From NCBI RefSeq assembly GCF_000814025.1, contig NZ_JWLL01000015.1:25947-89946 (forward strand): a DNA stretch of 64,000 nt, in the 5' to 3' direction. Position 1 is the first letter of the stretch. Each line of letters starts with the position of its first letter. Below the pieces are notes generated by a model. It was not told where the DNA came from, ran no database searches, and was given only the letters and a program-made list of their open reading frames with translations. The translations under genes were made by a program, and so were the position numbers. This document shows, one piece after another, positions 25,375 to 33,535 of this stretch. The DNA is from Tateyamaria sp. ANG-S1. GTDB lineage: Bacteria > Pseudomonadota > Alphaproteobacteria > Rhodobacterales > Rhodobacteraceae.

Positions 25375-26264
25375 CAGGCCACCTCGTGTCCGAGCGCCGC
25401 CTCGTAGAGGCGGAACCACGTGGGTCGGTCGAGCGACACCTTGGTCGCCGCACCGATGTTCTTGATCCGGTCGAGGTTGTTGGTGCCCATGACCGGGATG
25501 ATGTTTGCGGGATGCGCCAGCAGGAAGGCTGTCGCGACCGCGGCGCGGTCTACCCCGTTGGCGCCTGCGATCTCGTCCATGACATCGTGCAGCTTTTCGC
25601 TGCCGGTCATAAGCCCGCCCCCGCCCAGGGGTGACCACGCCATGAGTGGCTGGCCGTGCTGTTGGTGGAAGGCCAGATCGCCGTTGGTGAAGGGGCTGAT
25701 TTCGCTGAGCGAGATTTCGATCTGGTTGGTGACCAGTTGGGTTTTCATGCCCGATTGCAGCAGTTTCCAGTCCCACGGGCGGAAGTTCGACACGCCAACG
25801 CTGCCGACCTTGCCCGAAGCCACAGCCTCGTCCAGTGCGGCGCCCGTTTCGTGGTGGTCCATGAACGGGTCGGGGCGGTGGATCAGCAGAAGGTCGATGT
25901 GGTCGATGGCCATGTCGCGCAGCGAATTTTCGATGCTTTGCATGATATGCGCGCGGGAGGTGTCGTAGTATTTGACCGGTGCGTCGGCATAGCGGCCCAT
26001 GGGCGCCACGATGTCGCATTTGGTCACGATCTCCATCTTTGACCGCAGGCCGGTGTCGGCCTTGAGCGCTTCGCCCAGCGCAGCCTCAGCCACGTAGCCG
26101 CCGTAGATGTCAGCCTGGTCGAAGGTGGTGATCCCCTGGTCGAGGCAGGCGTGGATCTTGGCCTGCACGTGGGACACGGAGGTGTCGCTGTCATCGGCCA
26201 GCCGCCACATGCCGTAGACGATGCGCGAGAAGTTGAGGGTATCGGATAGGTGGACGCGGTCCAT
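25374..26264 (-). CDS. Aldo/keto reductase (SmoB/YdhF-like)
   Basis: A 296-residue NAD(P)H-dependent aldo/keto reductase. The catalytic tetrad is complete: Asp49 and Tyr54 (FDQADIYGG), Lys82 (EIVTKCD) and His129 (LLLIHRPDP). Closest family by feel is YdhF/AKR11. Its ATG shares one base with the monooxygenase stop (TAATG), and its stop shares one base with the flavin reductase start, so the three genes are tightly coupled. In the sulfo-SMO pathway the equivalent enzyme, SmoB, reduces 6-oxo-glucose to glucose after desulfonation. That reaction is the working hypothesis here; direct residue evidence for the substrate is lacking. Confidence 0.9.
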   Translation of the reverse strand: MDRVHLSDTLNFSRIVYGMWRLADDSDTSVSHVQAKIHACLDQGITTFDQADIYGGYVAEAALGEALKADTGLRSKMEIVTKCDIVAPMGRYADAPVKYYDTSRAHIMQSIENSLRDMAIDHIDLLLIHRPDPFMDHHETGAALDEAVASGKVGSVGVSNFRPWDWKLLQSGMKTQLVTNQIEISLSEISPFTNGDLAFHQQHGQPLMAWSPLGGGGLMTGSEKLHDVMDEIAGANGVDRAAVATAFLLAHPANIIPVMGTNNLDRIKNIGAATKVSLDRPTWFRLYEAALGHEVA

Positions 26265-27418
26265 TAGCGGCGCTCTCCTGCGGCGAGTGGGGTTGCGGGG
26301 GCGCTGTCTGGCACCCGGCCATAAGCATGGGGCAAAGAACAGGTTTTCAAGTGCGGCATGACGCGCGCGCCGAAATGTTTTGCTTCTTCCAGGTGCGGGT
26401 AGCCCGAGAAGATGAAGGCGCGGATGCCCATCTTTTGATACTCTTCGATCTTGGACATGACCTGGTCTGTAGAGCCCACAAGCGCCGCACCGCAGCCCGA
26501 GCGCGCCCGGCCTACGCCAGTCCAGAGTCCGGGTTCGACATAGCCGAACTTGTCAGCCAGTTCGCGGGCTTTGGCCTGGTGGGCGACGCCGAGCGACGTG
26601 GAGTCGAGCGCGCGGTCGCGGATCAACTGGCCGTATTCGTCATCGAGCTTCGACACAATGTAGTCAGCATATTCACGCGCTTCCGCTTCCGTGTCACGCA
26701 CGATCATGTGCACACGCAGGCCGTAGTCGAGCGTGCGGTCGTATTTCTCGGCCACCGCGTTCACGTCGCGCATCCGCTGAGCGATGTTCTCCTGCGGCTC
26801 GGGCCACATGAGGTAGACGTCACAATGCTGGCCGCAGAGTTCGAGGGCAGCGGGCGAGTAGCCGCCGAAATAAAGCAGAGGGCCGCCGGTCTGGTAGGGG
26901 CGCACGGGGTCGGTGGTGAGGCCGGTGAAGTTGTAGACCTCGCCCTCGTAGTTGATCTCGTCCCGTGTCCAGGCCTGCTTCAGGATTTCCACCACTTCGC
27001 GCGAGCGTTGGTAGCGGTAGTTGCTGTCCGCCTTCTCGCCCGGGAAGTCGGAGGAGATGATGTTCACCGTCAGCCGACCCTCGAGCATGTGGTCGAGCGT
27101 GGCGATGGTGCGGGCGAGCATGATGGGCTGTACTTCGCCACAGCGGACGGCGGCCAGCAGGTTGATTTTGGACGTGATCGGCGCGCAGCCTGCGACGAAG
27201 GACAGCGTGTCCTGACCCACCTGATACGATGACGGGCAGAGGATGTTGCGGAAGCCCTGCGCTTCCGCCTCTTTCACGATGTCGGAGCAGTGTGCCCAGC
27301 TCGACCGCAGGTCGCCGTCGGGCACGCCAAGGAACTGGTAGTCGTCCGAGCACAGCGCCGAAAACCACGACACTTCGGCCGCGTCGAGGTCAGGGGATGT
27401 GATGGGGACGATGGTCAT
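26264..27418 (-). CDS. Flavin-dependent sulfonate monooxygenase (LLM class, SsuD/SmoC-like)
   Basis: A 384-residue bacterial-luciferase-like monooxygenase of the alkanesulfonate group. It has the SsuD hallmarks: LAAVRCGEVQPIMLARTIAT, NIISSDFPGEK, and the C-terminal RSGCGAALVGS with IFSGYPHLEEAKHFG. It would use FMNH2 from the neighbouring flavin reductase and O2 to cleave a C-S bond, releasing sulfite. The frame extends to a TTG at 27442, but ATG 27418 has GGAAAG eight bases upstream. Gene order monooxygenase, aldo/keto reductase, flavin reductase equals SmoC-SmoB-SmoA of the oxidative sulfoquinovose pathway. Without that context it could act on other alkanesulfonates. Confidence 0.9.
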   Translation of the reverse strand: MTIVPITSPDLDAAEVSWFSALCSDDYQFLGVPDGDLRSSWAHCSDIVKEAEAQGFRNILCPSSYQVGQDTLSFVAGCAPITSKINLLAAVRCGEVQPIMLARTIATLDHMLEGRLTVNIISSDFPGEKADSNYRYQRSREVVEILKQAWTRDEINYEGEVYNFTGLTTDPVRPYQTGGPLLYFGGYSPAALELCGQHCDVYLMWPEPQENIAQRMRDVNAVAEKYDRTLDYGLRVHMIVRDTEAEAREYADYIVSKLDDEYGQLIRDRALDSTSLGVAHQAKARELADKFGYVEPGLWTGVGRARSGCGAALVGSTDQVMSKIEEYQKMGIRAFIFSGYPHLEEAKHFGARVMPHLKTCSLPHAYGRVPDSAPATPLAAGERR

Positions 27419-27464
27419 CGGCGCACTTTCCGTTTGGGTCAAGTTGGGACTTGCGTAACACTGT

Positions 27465-27482
27465 CATTGATGTAGATCAATG
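27465..27482. promoter_or_regulatory. Candidate GntR operator between divergent operons
   Basis: CATTGAT-GTAG-ATCAATG, a perfect 7-bp inverted repeat with a 4-base spacer. It lies in the 102-base region between the monooxygenase start (27418) and the GntR start (27521), the expected place for autoregulation and control of the TRAP operon. Confidence 0.6.
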
Positions 27483-27520
27483 GTGTATCAATTTTGTTTT
27501 TCGACGCGCTCGCCCATCCT

Positions 27521-28231
27521 GTGACTGATCCACGCCCTTCCCCCCATGCGCTGCCGATTTATGTGCAGATCGCCGAACTTCTGACCCGCGATATCGTCGC
27601 CGGTCGGTTGATCGACGGGGAGCGCCTGCCGCCCGAGCGGGACATGGCGACCGAGTTGGGTGTGAGTGTCGGCACGCTGCGCAAGGCCCTGCGCGATATG
27701 GGCGAGAAGGGCTTGGTCGAGAGCGTTCAGGGGTCGGGCAACTACATCCGCGCGGGCGGGGACACGGGCACTGTATACGCGATGTTCCGGCTGGAACTGC
27801 TGGAGGGCGGCGGGCTGCCGCGCGCGCAGGTGTTGTCGGTGGACCTAATGGACAAGCCCGCCGACCTGCCCGCCTTTGGCACATCCGCACAAGCCACGCG
27901 CATCCGTCGTTTGCGGTCGCTCAATGAAACAATCATGGGCGTGGAAGAGATCTGGCTGGATGCGGATGCGGGAATCGTGTCGGAAGCGGCAATGTCCGAA
28001 TCCCTTTACGCCACCTATCGCAAGGAATTGGGTCTGTGGATCCAGCGCGCCGAGGACCGGGTGTCGCTTGGCCTCGTCCCGGACTGGGCGCCCGAGGCAT
28101 ACGGCCCCTGCCCCGGCGAAACCGTCGGCTATATCGAGCGGCTGAGTTGGGCGGACGCAGCGGCACCCATTGAGTTTTCCCGCACATGGTACGACCCCGC
28201 ACGGGCCGTTTATGTGCAACGACTGAAGTGA
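27521..28231 (+). CDS. GntR family transcriptional regulator (HutC/UTRA type)
   Basis: A 236-residue repressor with an N-terminal winged helix (LPIYVQIAELLTRDIVAGRL, then LPPERDMATELGVSVGTLRK) and a C-terminal UTRA ligand-binding domain ending FSRTWYDP. The frame opens at a TTG (27494); GTG 27521 fits the usual spacing to the DNA-binding helix better. It diverges from the monooxygenase-TRAP operon across a palindrome at 27465-27482, and the Gfo/Idh/MocA gene follows directly. It most likely senses a sugar-derived ligand of this pathway. Confidence 0.88.
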   Translation: MTDPRPSPHALPIYVQIAELLTRDIVAGRLIDGERLPPERDMATELGVSVGTLRKALRDMGEKGLVESVQGSGNYIRAGGDTGTVYAMFRLELLEGGGLPRAQVLSVDLMDKPADLPAFGTSAQATRIRRLRSLNETIMGVEEIWLDADAGIVSEAAMSESLYATYRKELGLWIQRAEDRVSLGLVPDWAPEAYGPCPGETVGYIERLSWADAAAPIEFSRTWYDPARAVYVQRLK

Positions 28232-28242
28232 AGGAACGCAAG

Positions 28243-29358
28243 TTGGATCAGGTACGCTATGGCATCATCGGATGCGGCATGATGGGGCAGGAACATATGC
28301 GCAATATCGCGCTGTTGCCCGAGGCGAGCGTGGCCGCGTTCTTTGAACCCGATGACGGGATGGCGGCATTGGCTTCGGCTATTGAGCCTGCCGCTGTGCG
28401 AGTGGGGTCACTGGCTGAGCTGCTGGCGGTTGAGGAACTGGACTGCCTGCTGATCGTCAGCCCGAACTATTGCCATGTGGCGCAGATGGAGGAGATCGCC
28501 GCCACGCGCCCCTTGCCCCTGCTGGTGGAAAAGCCGCTGTTTACCGATCCCGACGACGCGGCGAAGCTGGCGGCGTTTCGCGACAGCTATCCCTGCCCGG
28601 TCTGGGTGGCGATGGAGTACCGCTATATGCCCGTCATTGCGCAGTTTCTTGAGAGAAGCGCTGAGGCAACCGGCGGCATCAAGCAATTGTCCGTGCGCGA
28701 GCACCGCTTTCCGTTCTTGGAGAAGGTGGGCGACTGGAACCGGTTCAACCGGTACACCGGCGGTACGTTTGTCGAAAAGTGCTGCCATTTCTTTGACCTG
28801 ATGCGCTTGGCGATGGGGGCGGAGCCGGTGCGGGTGATGGCCTCGGCCACGCAGGCCGTGAACCATCTGGATGAGGATTATGGCGGCGAGGTGCCAGACA
28901 TCATCGACAGCGGCTACGCGATTGTCGATTTCGACAACGGCACGCGGGCGATGCTGGAATTGTGCATGTTTGCCGAAGGCTCTGCCTATCAGGAGGAGCT
29001 GTCCGCTGTTGGGCCCACGGGTAAGATCGAAGCCTTTGTCCCCGGTCCGGGGCGGTTTTGGCCGGAGCATTTGGGGCCTGCCCCGGTGGCGAAGCTGGTG
29101 ACGTCGCCGCGTCATCCGCAGGGGCCGGTGACGCATGACATTCCTGTGGACCCAACCCTGTTGGACGCGGGCGATCACAATGGATCGACCTTTTACCAGC
29201 ATCAGAAATTCGCCGCCGTTGTGCGGGGGCAAGGCACGCCTGAGGTCACGTTGGCCGATGGATGGGCGGCTGTTGCGATGGGTATGGCTGCACAAGAAAG
29301 TGCGCAGACTGGTCGGGCCGTTGATCCTCGGCAATGGATGCCTGCTTCTTCCGGCTGA
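28243..29358 (+). CDS. Gfo/Idh/MocA family protein, candidate NAD+-dependent sulfoquinovosidase
   Basis: A 371-residue NAD(P)-binding protein. A Rossmann nucleotide motif, GIIGCGMMG (7-15), is followed by LLVEKPLF (93-100, with the EKP dinucleotide/catalytic lysine motif) and GGTFVEKCCHFFDLM (173-187), where family members keep the active-site histidine (His182). I use TTG 28243, with AAGGAACG upstream; the GTG at 28228 overlapping the GntR stop is possible. Most relatives are sugar or inositol dehydrogenases. A Gfo/Idh/MocA branch (GH188, SqgA) cleaves sulfoquinovosides with NAD+ and is found in sulfoquinovose loci, so here it may free sulfoquinovose for the monooxygenase. The last residues are encoded in a dispersed repeat (29343-29376). 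Confidence 0.85.
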   Translation: MDQVRYGIIGCGMMGQEHMRNIALLPEASVAAFFEPDDGMAALASAIEPAAVRVGSLAELLAVEELDCLLIVSPNYCHVAQMEEIAATRPLPLLVEKPLFTDPDDAAKLAAFRDSYPCPVWVAMEYRYMPVIAQFLERSAEATGGIKQLSVREHRFPFLEKVGDWNRFNRYTGGTFVEKCCHFFDLMRLAMGAEPVRVMASATQAVNHLDEDYGGEVPDIIDSGYAIVDFDNGTRAMLELCMFAEGSAYQEELSAVGPTGKIEAFVPGPGRFWPEHLGPAPVAKLVTSPRHPQGPVTHDIPVDPTLLDAGDHNGSTFYQHQKFAAVVRGQGTPEVTLADGWAAVAMGMAAQESAQTGRAVDPRQWMPASSG

Positions 29359-29376
29359 AATACCTTAGGGAGTTTG
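29343..29376 (-). repeat. Dispersed intergenic element, copy D (shortened)
   Basis: On the minus strand, CTCCCTAAGGTATTTCAGCC followed by GGAAGAAG matches the right half of the element at 60791-60851 (CTCCCCCGAGGTATTTTTAG, then CCAGAAGAAG). It overlaps the last codons of the Gfo/Idh/MocA gene and lacks the upstream G/C hairpin. Confidence 0.6.
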
Positions 29377-29447
29377 GGAGACAGCGTCCCTCATTCCATA
29401 AAGTGGATCGCGTGCGGCGAAGCCGCTCTTTTTTGGGAGCTGCCTAT

Positions 29448-30770
29448 TCAACCTGCCAGCATCGCTTTGAACGCATGCCATGACGCTTTGGGCGTGCGTT
29501 CGAGACTGTCGAAATCGACATGGACCATGCCGAAGCGCTTTTCGTAGCCGAGCGCCCATTCGTAGTTGTCCATGAGCGACCACGCCATGTAGCCCTGCAC
29601 CGGCACGCCCTTGGCGATGGCGTCTCGGACGGCTTGCAGGTGGCTTTGGAAATAGGCGATGCGTGCGTCGTCCTGTACGGAACCGTCTGTGACTGTATCG
29701 GCGTTGGCCATGCCGTTTTCTGTGACGAAAAGTGGGAGGTCTCCGGTGTAATCCTTCGCCGTTCTGACGAGGAAGTCGTGCAGGCCCTGAGGGTAGACCT
29801 CCCACCCCATTTGCGTTTTTTCGAGTGGCCCTTCGACCCCGTGGTGATGGGGCCATGGGCCATCGTTCGGGGCGATGATGGAGCGCGTGTAGTAGTTGAT
29901 GCCGGCCCAGTCGAGCGGGGCCTTGATCGTTGCCATGTCGTCTTGCCAGCCGTCCGGCAGGTGGGGGCCGAGGTCGCGGACGAGGCGATCGGGATATGTA
30001 CCCTTGAACGCGCCTGAGACGAAGAAGTGGTTGTAGTAATCGTCGTAGAGCGCTGCAGCTTCGGCAGCTTCGGGGCTGTCGTCGGCGGGGGTGGCCCATT
30101 CCATGTTGAAGACGGCGCCGAGGTTGCCGACGCCCATGCCGCGCATCCGTTCGATGGAGGTGCCGTGGGCCAAGAGCACGTGGTGCATGGCGCGGGCGGT
30201 GGCGCGGATGTCGCGCAGACCCGGGGCGTGGTGGCCGAGGAAGTGGGATAGGAAGGACACGCACCAGAATTCGTTGATTGTGGCAACCGAGTAGGTGCGA
30301 TCACCGATGCGGGCCATGACGGCTTCGGTGAAATCGCCGAACCAGCCCGCAATGTCGCGGTTGCGCCAGCCGCCGAGGTCGGCGAGGGCTGAGGGCAGTT
30401 CCCAGTGGTAGAGGGTGGCACATGGTTTCAGCCCACGTTCGAGCATCGCGTCGACCAGCCGGTCGTAGAAATCGAGACCCTCGGGGTTCACCGTCCGCCC
30501 GTCCGGCATGACCCGCGCCCAGCTTGTGGAGAAGCGGTAGGCATCGAAGCCGCCGTCGCGCAGAAGGTCGAGATCGGCCTCGTATCGGTGGTAGTGGTCG
30601 CAGGCGCGTGCACCGTCTTCGGCGCGGACGACATTGCCGGGCGTGGCGGCGAAGTCGTCCCACATGGCGCGGCCTGCCCCGCCGAATTGGTGCCCTTCGA
30701 TCTGGTAGGCAGAGGTTGCGGCCCCGAAGAGGAACCCTTCGGGAAAGTCGGTGCGTTTGTGTGTGAACAT
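29448..30770 (-). CDS. GH1 beta-glucosidase
   Basis: A 440-residue glycoside hydrolase family 1 enzyme (usual length 440-480). Landmarks are FLFGAATSAYQIEG (13-26), RFSTSWARVMPDG (79-91), the acid/base Glu167 in TINE (164-167) and the nucleophile Glu351 in TENG (350-353). There is no signal peptide, so it works on imported beta-glucosides in the cytoplasm. It begins 3 bases after the LacI repressor gene on the same strand, forming a two-gene operon divergent from aglEFGAK. The released glucose can enter via the glucokinase at 53588. Confidence 0.95.
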   Translation of the reverse strand: MFTHKRTDFPEGFLFGAATSAYQIEGHQFGGAGRAMWDDFAATPGNVVRAEDGARACDHYHRYEADLDLLRDGGFDAYRFSTSWARVMPDGRTVNPEGLDFYDRLVDAMLERGLKPCATLYHWELPSALADLGGWRNRDIAGWFGDFTEAVMARIGDRTYSVATINEFWCVSFLSHFLGHHAPGLRDIRATARAMHHVLLAHGTSIERMRGMGVGNLGAVFNMEWATPADDSPEAAEAAALYDDYYNHFFVSGAFKGTYPDRLVRDLGPHLPDGWQDDMATIKAPLDWAGINYYTRSIIAPNDGPWPHHHGVEGPLEKTQMGWEVYPQGLHDFLVRTAKDYTGDLPLFVTENGMANADTVTDGSVQDDARIAYFQSHLQAVRDAIAKGVPVQGYMAWSLMDNYEWALGYEKRFGMVHVDFDSLERTPKASWHAFKAMLAG

Positions 30771-30772
30771 TG

Positions 30773-31804
30773 TCAGTCCTTGGATGGGGCCGGGCCGGTT
30801 GAGGTGCCTTCGACAAAGGCCGCCTCCCAGAGTTTCGTATCGTGTGGGGCGCGTGGGGCGCGGATGCGGTCGATCAGCATCTCGGCGAGCGTGGCCCCCG
30901 CCTCGCGCACCGAAGACTGCCAGGCGGTGAAGACGGGCCTGTCGCCACCGTTGGCAAAGTAGCTGAGGCAGTCGTCGAAGGTGACAATCGACACGTCCCT
31001 GCCCACGCGCAGGCCCCGTTCATCCAGAGCGCGCCGGATGCCTGCGGCGCAGATGATGGAGGCGACGAGGAACGCGGTGGGCGGGGTGTCCAGATCCAGC
31101 ATCGTGTTGGCCTGGTTATAACCGTAAGCCTCTGTCATCTCGCCCGTGCTCATGAGCGCAGGATCGATTGTCAGGCCCGCAAAGCGCAGCGAGGATTCGT
31201 AGCCCGAGCGCCGCCGTATGGCGAAGTCCATCGTCTCCTGACCGTTGATCAGCGCGATGCGCTTGTGGCCGAGGCCGACGAGATGGGACGTCGCCTCGGA
31301 AAAGGCGCGGGTGTTGTTTACGTCGAGCCAGGAATAGGGCGTCGTGACGCCGGTTGAGCGGCCATGGACCACATAAGGCAGCCCGATCTTGTCAAGCAGC
31401 TCCATACGCGAATCGTTGCGGCGCGGGGCGTGGACCACAATGCCGTCGACGGCGCCGCGGGCCTTGAGGTTGCGGTAGGTGTCGGCCTCGTCCTGCGCGC
31501 CAACCCGCGTGACCATCATATCGTAGCCATGCGCGGAATAGGTTTCGCCCGCACCGGCCATGAAGTCGCCGAAGATCGGGTTCACCATTTCTGCCGAATC
31601 GCTGACGGAAATGACATGGCCGATGCACTTTGAATGCCCGGTGGCGAGGCCCTGCGCGCGCGTGTTGGGGCTGTAGGCGTGGGCCTCGGCCGCCTGGATC
31701 ACCCGTGCGCGGGTTTTCTCCGACACCTCGGGGTAGCCGTTGAGCGCGCGGCTCACCGTGGTTTGACTGAGCCCCAGCAGCGATGACAGTTCTTTAAGAT
31801 TCAC
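30773..31804 (-). CDS. aglR: LacI family repressor of the agl region (AglR-like)
   Basis: A 343-residue repressor. The N-terminal LacI helix-turn-helix, LKELSSLLGLSQTTVSRALN (residues 3-22), leads into the hinge helix and a periplasmic-binding-protein-like sugar domain. It diverges from aglE, and the 256-base gap holds two copies of the palindrome AAAGCGCTTT (31832-31841 and 31980-31989), a standard LacI-family site. In S. meliloti, aglR sits in the same place. The ligand is probably an alpha-glucoside or glucose. It is cotranscribed with the GH1 gene. Confidence 0.9.
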   Translation of the reverse strand: MNLKELSSLLGLSQTTVSRALNGYPEVSEKTRARVIQAAEAHAYSPNTRAQGLATGHSKCIGHVISVSDSAEMVNPIFGDFMAGAGETYSAHGYDMMVTRVGAQDEADTYRNLKARGAVDGIVVHAPRRNDSRMELLDKIGLPYVVHGRSTGVTTPYSWLDVNNTRAFSEATSHLVGLGHKRIALINGQETMDFAIRRRSGYESSLRFAGLTIDPALMSTGEMTEAYGYNQANTMLDLDTPPTAFLVASIICAAGIRRALDERGLRVGRDVSIVTFDDCLSYFANGGDRPVFTAWQSSVREAGATLAEMLIDRIRAPRAPHDTKLWEAAFVEGTSTGPAPSKD

Positions 31805-31829
31805 AGGGCATTCCGTTGGGTATTCCGTT

Positions 31830-31846
31830 CCAAAGCGCTTTCAAGG
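31830..31846. promoter_or_regulatory. LacI-family operator 1 (aglR side)
   Basis: CCAAAGCGCTTTCAAGG with the perfect core palindrome AAAGCGCTTT. It lies 26 bases upstream of the repressor start, so it probably serves autoregulation. Confidence 0.75.
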
Positions 31847-31975
31847 CCACACGCTAACGGCTGGTTGCGCTAACGTCAAAACTTCTCATGCCTCCCGTTT
31901 GACGTGTTAAACTATTTTGCACGGACGACCCGAGACCGTTTGACAGGCGGTGAAAATTCGGCAACGTTCGCGACA

Positions 31976-31992
31976 TTCCAAAGCGCTTTGAC
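31976..31992. promoter_or_regulatory. LacI-family operator 2 (aglE side)
   Basis: ATTCCAAAGCGCTTTGA shares 14 consecutive bases (TTCCAAAGCGCTTT) with operator 1, core 31980-31989. It lies 72 bases upstream of aglE. The two cores are 148 bases apart, close to a whole number of helical turns (about 14), so looping by a tetramer is possible. Confidence 0.78.
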
Positions 31993-32060
31993 AAATGTGA
32001 AAGCGGGCATGAACTGGTCAATCAGCATGTTGGATTGAAATGAATGGGAGGACGACCAGA

Positions 32061-33413
32061 ATGAACACCAAACTTCTGGCCAGCGCGGCTGCGTTGGCTA
32101 TCACCGCAGGGACGGCACATGCCGAGTTGATCTTTGCTCCGGGCGAGGGCCCGTTCAGCTGGGACAGCTACACCGCATGGGCTGAAAGCGCCCCTGACCT
32201 AAGCGGTCAGACCATCACCGTGTTCGGCCCCTGGCTGACACCTGAAGATGGCTACCTGAACAATGCGCTGGCCTATTTCGAGGAAGCGACCGGTGCTGAC
32301 GTTGTCTACACCGGCTCTGACAGCTTCGAACAGCAGATCGTGATCGATGCAGAGGCGGGTTCCGCCCCCAACATCGCCGTGTTCCCACAGCCTGGTCTGG
32401 CCGCCGTGATGGCAGGCAAGGGTCAGCTGCACCCCCTGCCCGACAGCATGGGTGACTGGGTCAAGGAAAACTATGCCGCCGGTCAGTCGTGGGTCGATCT
32501 GGGCACGTATGCGGATGCCGATGGCAACGACCAGGTGTTCGGCTTTTTCTACAACGTGAACGTCAAGTCGCTGGTCTGGTACAACCCCGAGAACTTCGAG
32601 GATGCCGGGTACGAAGTGCCTGAGACCATGGAAGAGCTGAAGGCGCTGACCGAGCAGATCGTGGCGGACGGTGAGACACCGTGGTGCATCGGTCTGGGAT
32701 CAGGTGCGGCCACCGGCTGGCCCGCGACCGACTGGGTCGAGGACATGATGCTGCGGACGGTTGAGCCCGAAGTCTACGACCAGTGGACCACCAACGAGAT
32801 CCCGTTTGATGACGAGCGTGTCGTGGCGGCCATCGAAGAGTTCGGCTGGTTTGCCCGTGACGACGCAAAGGTCGCCGGTGGTGCCGGTGCTGTCGCATCG
32901 ACAGACTTCCGCGACTCGCCCAAGGGTCTCTTCTCCTCCCCGCCGCAGTGCTACATGCACCGCCAGGCGTCGTTCGTGCCTGCCTTCTTCCCGGAAGACG
33001 TAGAGTTCGGTGTCGACACCAACTTCTTCTACTTCCCCAGCTACGCCGAGAAGGATCTGGGCGACCCGGTTCTGGGTGGCGGTACGCTGATGGCGATCAC
33101 CAATCCCTCCGACGGTGCGAATGCGCTGATGGAGTTCTTCCAGGAGCCGATCAGCCACGAGATCATGATGGCGCAGACCGGCTTCCTCACGCCGCATAAC
33201 GGTGTGAACCTGGACGCCTACAAGGACGACACGCTGCGCGCGCTGGGTGAAGTTCTGCTGGGTGCGACCACCTTCCGTTTCGACGGCTCGGACCTGATGC
33301 CGGGTGGTGTTGGCGCCGGGACGTTCTGGACCGGTATGGTTGATTATGCCGGTGGCAAGGACGCTGCCACAGTGGCCAGCGAAATCCAGTCCAGCTGGGA
33401 CGCGCTGAAGTAA
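32061..33413 (+). CDS. aglE: Alpha-glucoside ABC transporter binding protein AglE
   Basis: A 450-residue family-1 solute-binding protein. A signal peptide covers about residues 1-20 (MNTKLLASAAALAITAGTAHA). ATG 32061 has GGGAGG ten bases upstream and is preferred to the ATG at 32040. It is the first gene of aglEFGAK, matching the S. meliloti gene order for sucrose, maltose and trehalose uptake. A 10-bp hairpin follows the stop, probably holding back expression of the downstream permeases relative to the binding protein. Control is by the LacI-type repressor through the operator at 31976-31992. Confidence 0.92.
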   Translation: MNTKLLASAAALAITAGTAHAELIFAPGEGPFSWDSYTAWAESAPDLSGQTITVFGPWLTPEDGYLNNALAYFEEATGADVVYTGSDSFEQQIVIDAEAGSAPNIAVFPQPGLAAVMAGKGQLHPLPDSMGDWVKENYAAGQSWVDLGTYADADGNDQVFGFFYNVNVKSLVWYNPENFEDAGYEVPETMEELKALTEQIVADGETPWCIGLGSGAATGWPATDWVEDMMLRTVEPEVYDQWTTNEIPFDDERVVAAIEEFGWFARDDAKVAGGAGAVASTDFRDSPKGLFSSPPQCYMHRQASFVPAFFPEDVEFGVDTNFFYFPSYAEKDLGDPVLGGGTLMAITNPSDGANALMEFFQEPISHEIMMAQTGFLTPHNGVNLDAYKDDTLRALGEVLLGATTFRFDGSDLMPGGVGAGTFWTGMVDYAGGKDAATVASEIQSSWDALK

Positions 33414-33435
33414 GCCTACAACCACTCACAAGACA

Positions 33436-33463
33436 GATCAGCCCGTGCATCTGCGGGCTGATC
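33436..33463 (+). terminator. Hairpin after aglE
   Basis: GATCAGCCCG (33436-33445) and CGGGCTGATC (33454-33463) pair perfectly with an 8-base loop. No T run follows, so it is more likely an mRNA-stabilising or partial-attenuation hairpin between aglE and aglF than a full terminator. Confidence 0.65.
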
Positions 33464-33535
33464 ACACACCGGCCATTTTGCCGGTCGCGCTGGACCCTGC
33501 GCATAAGCCGGGCCTCGCCATAGGGAGGAAGCCAG

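Noticed and set aside
21626..27418. Ordinary alkanesulfonate (ssu) sulfur-scavenging operon
   Set aside because: An aldo/keto reductase is locked between monooxygenase and flavin reductase and the ABC genes ssuABC are absent; the SMO-type order fits better, though not proven.
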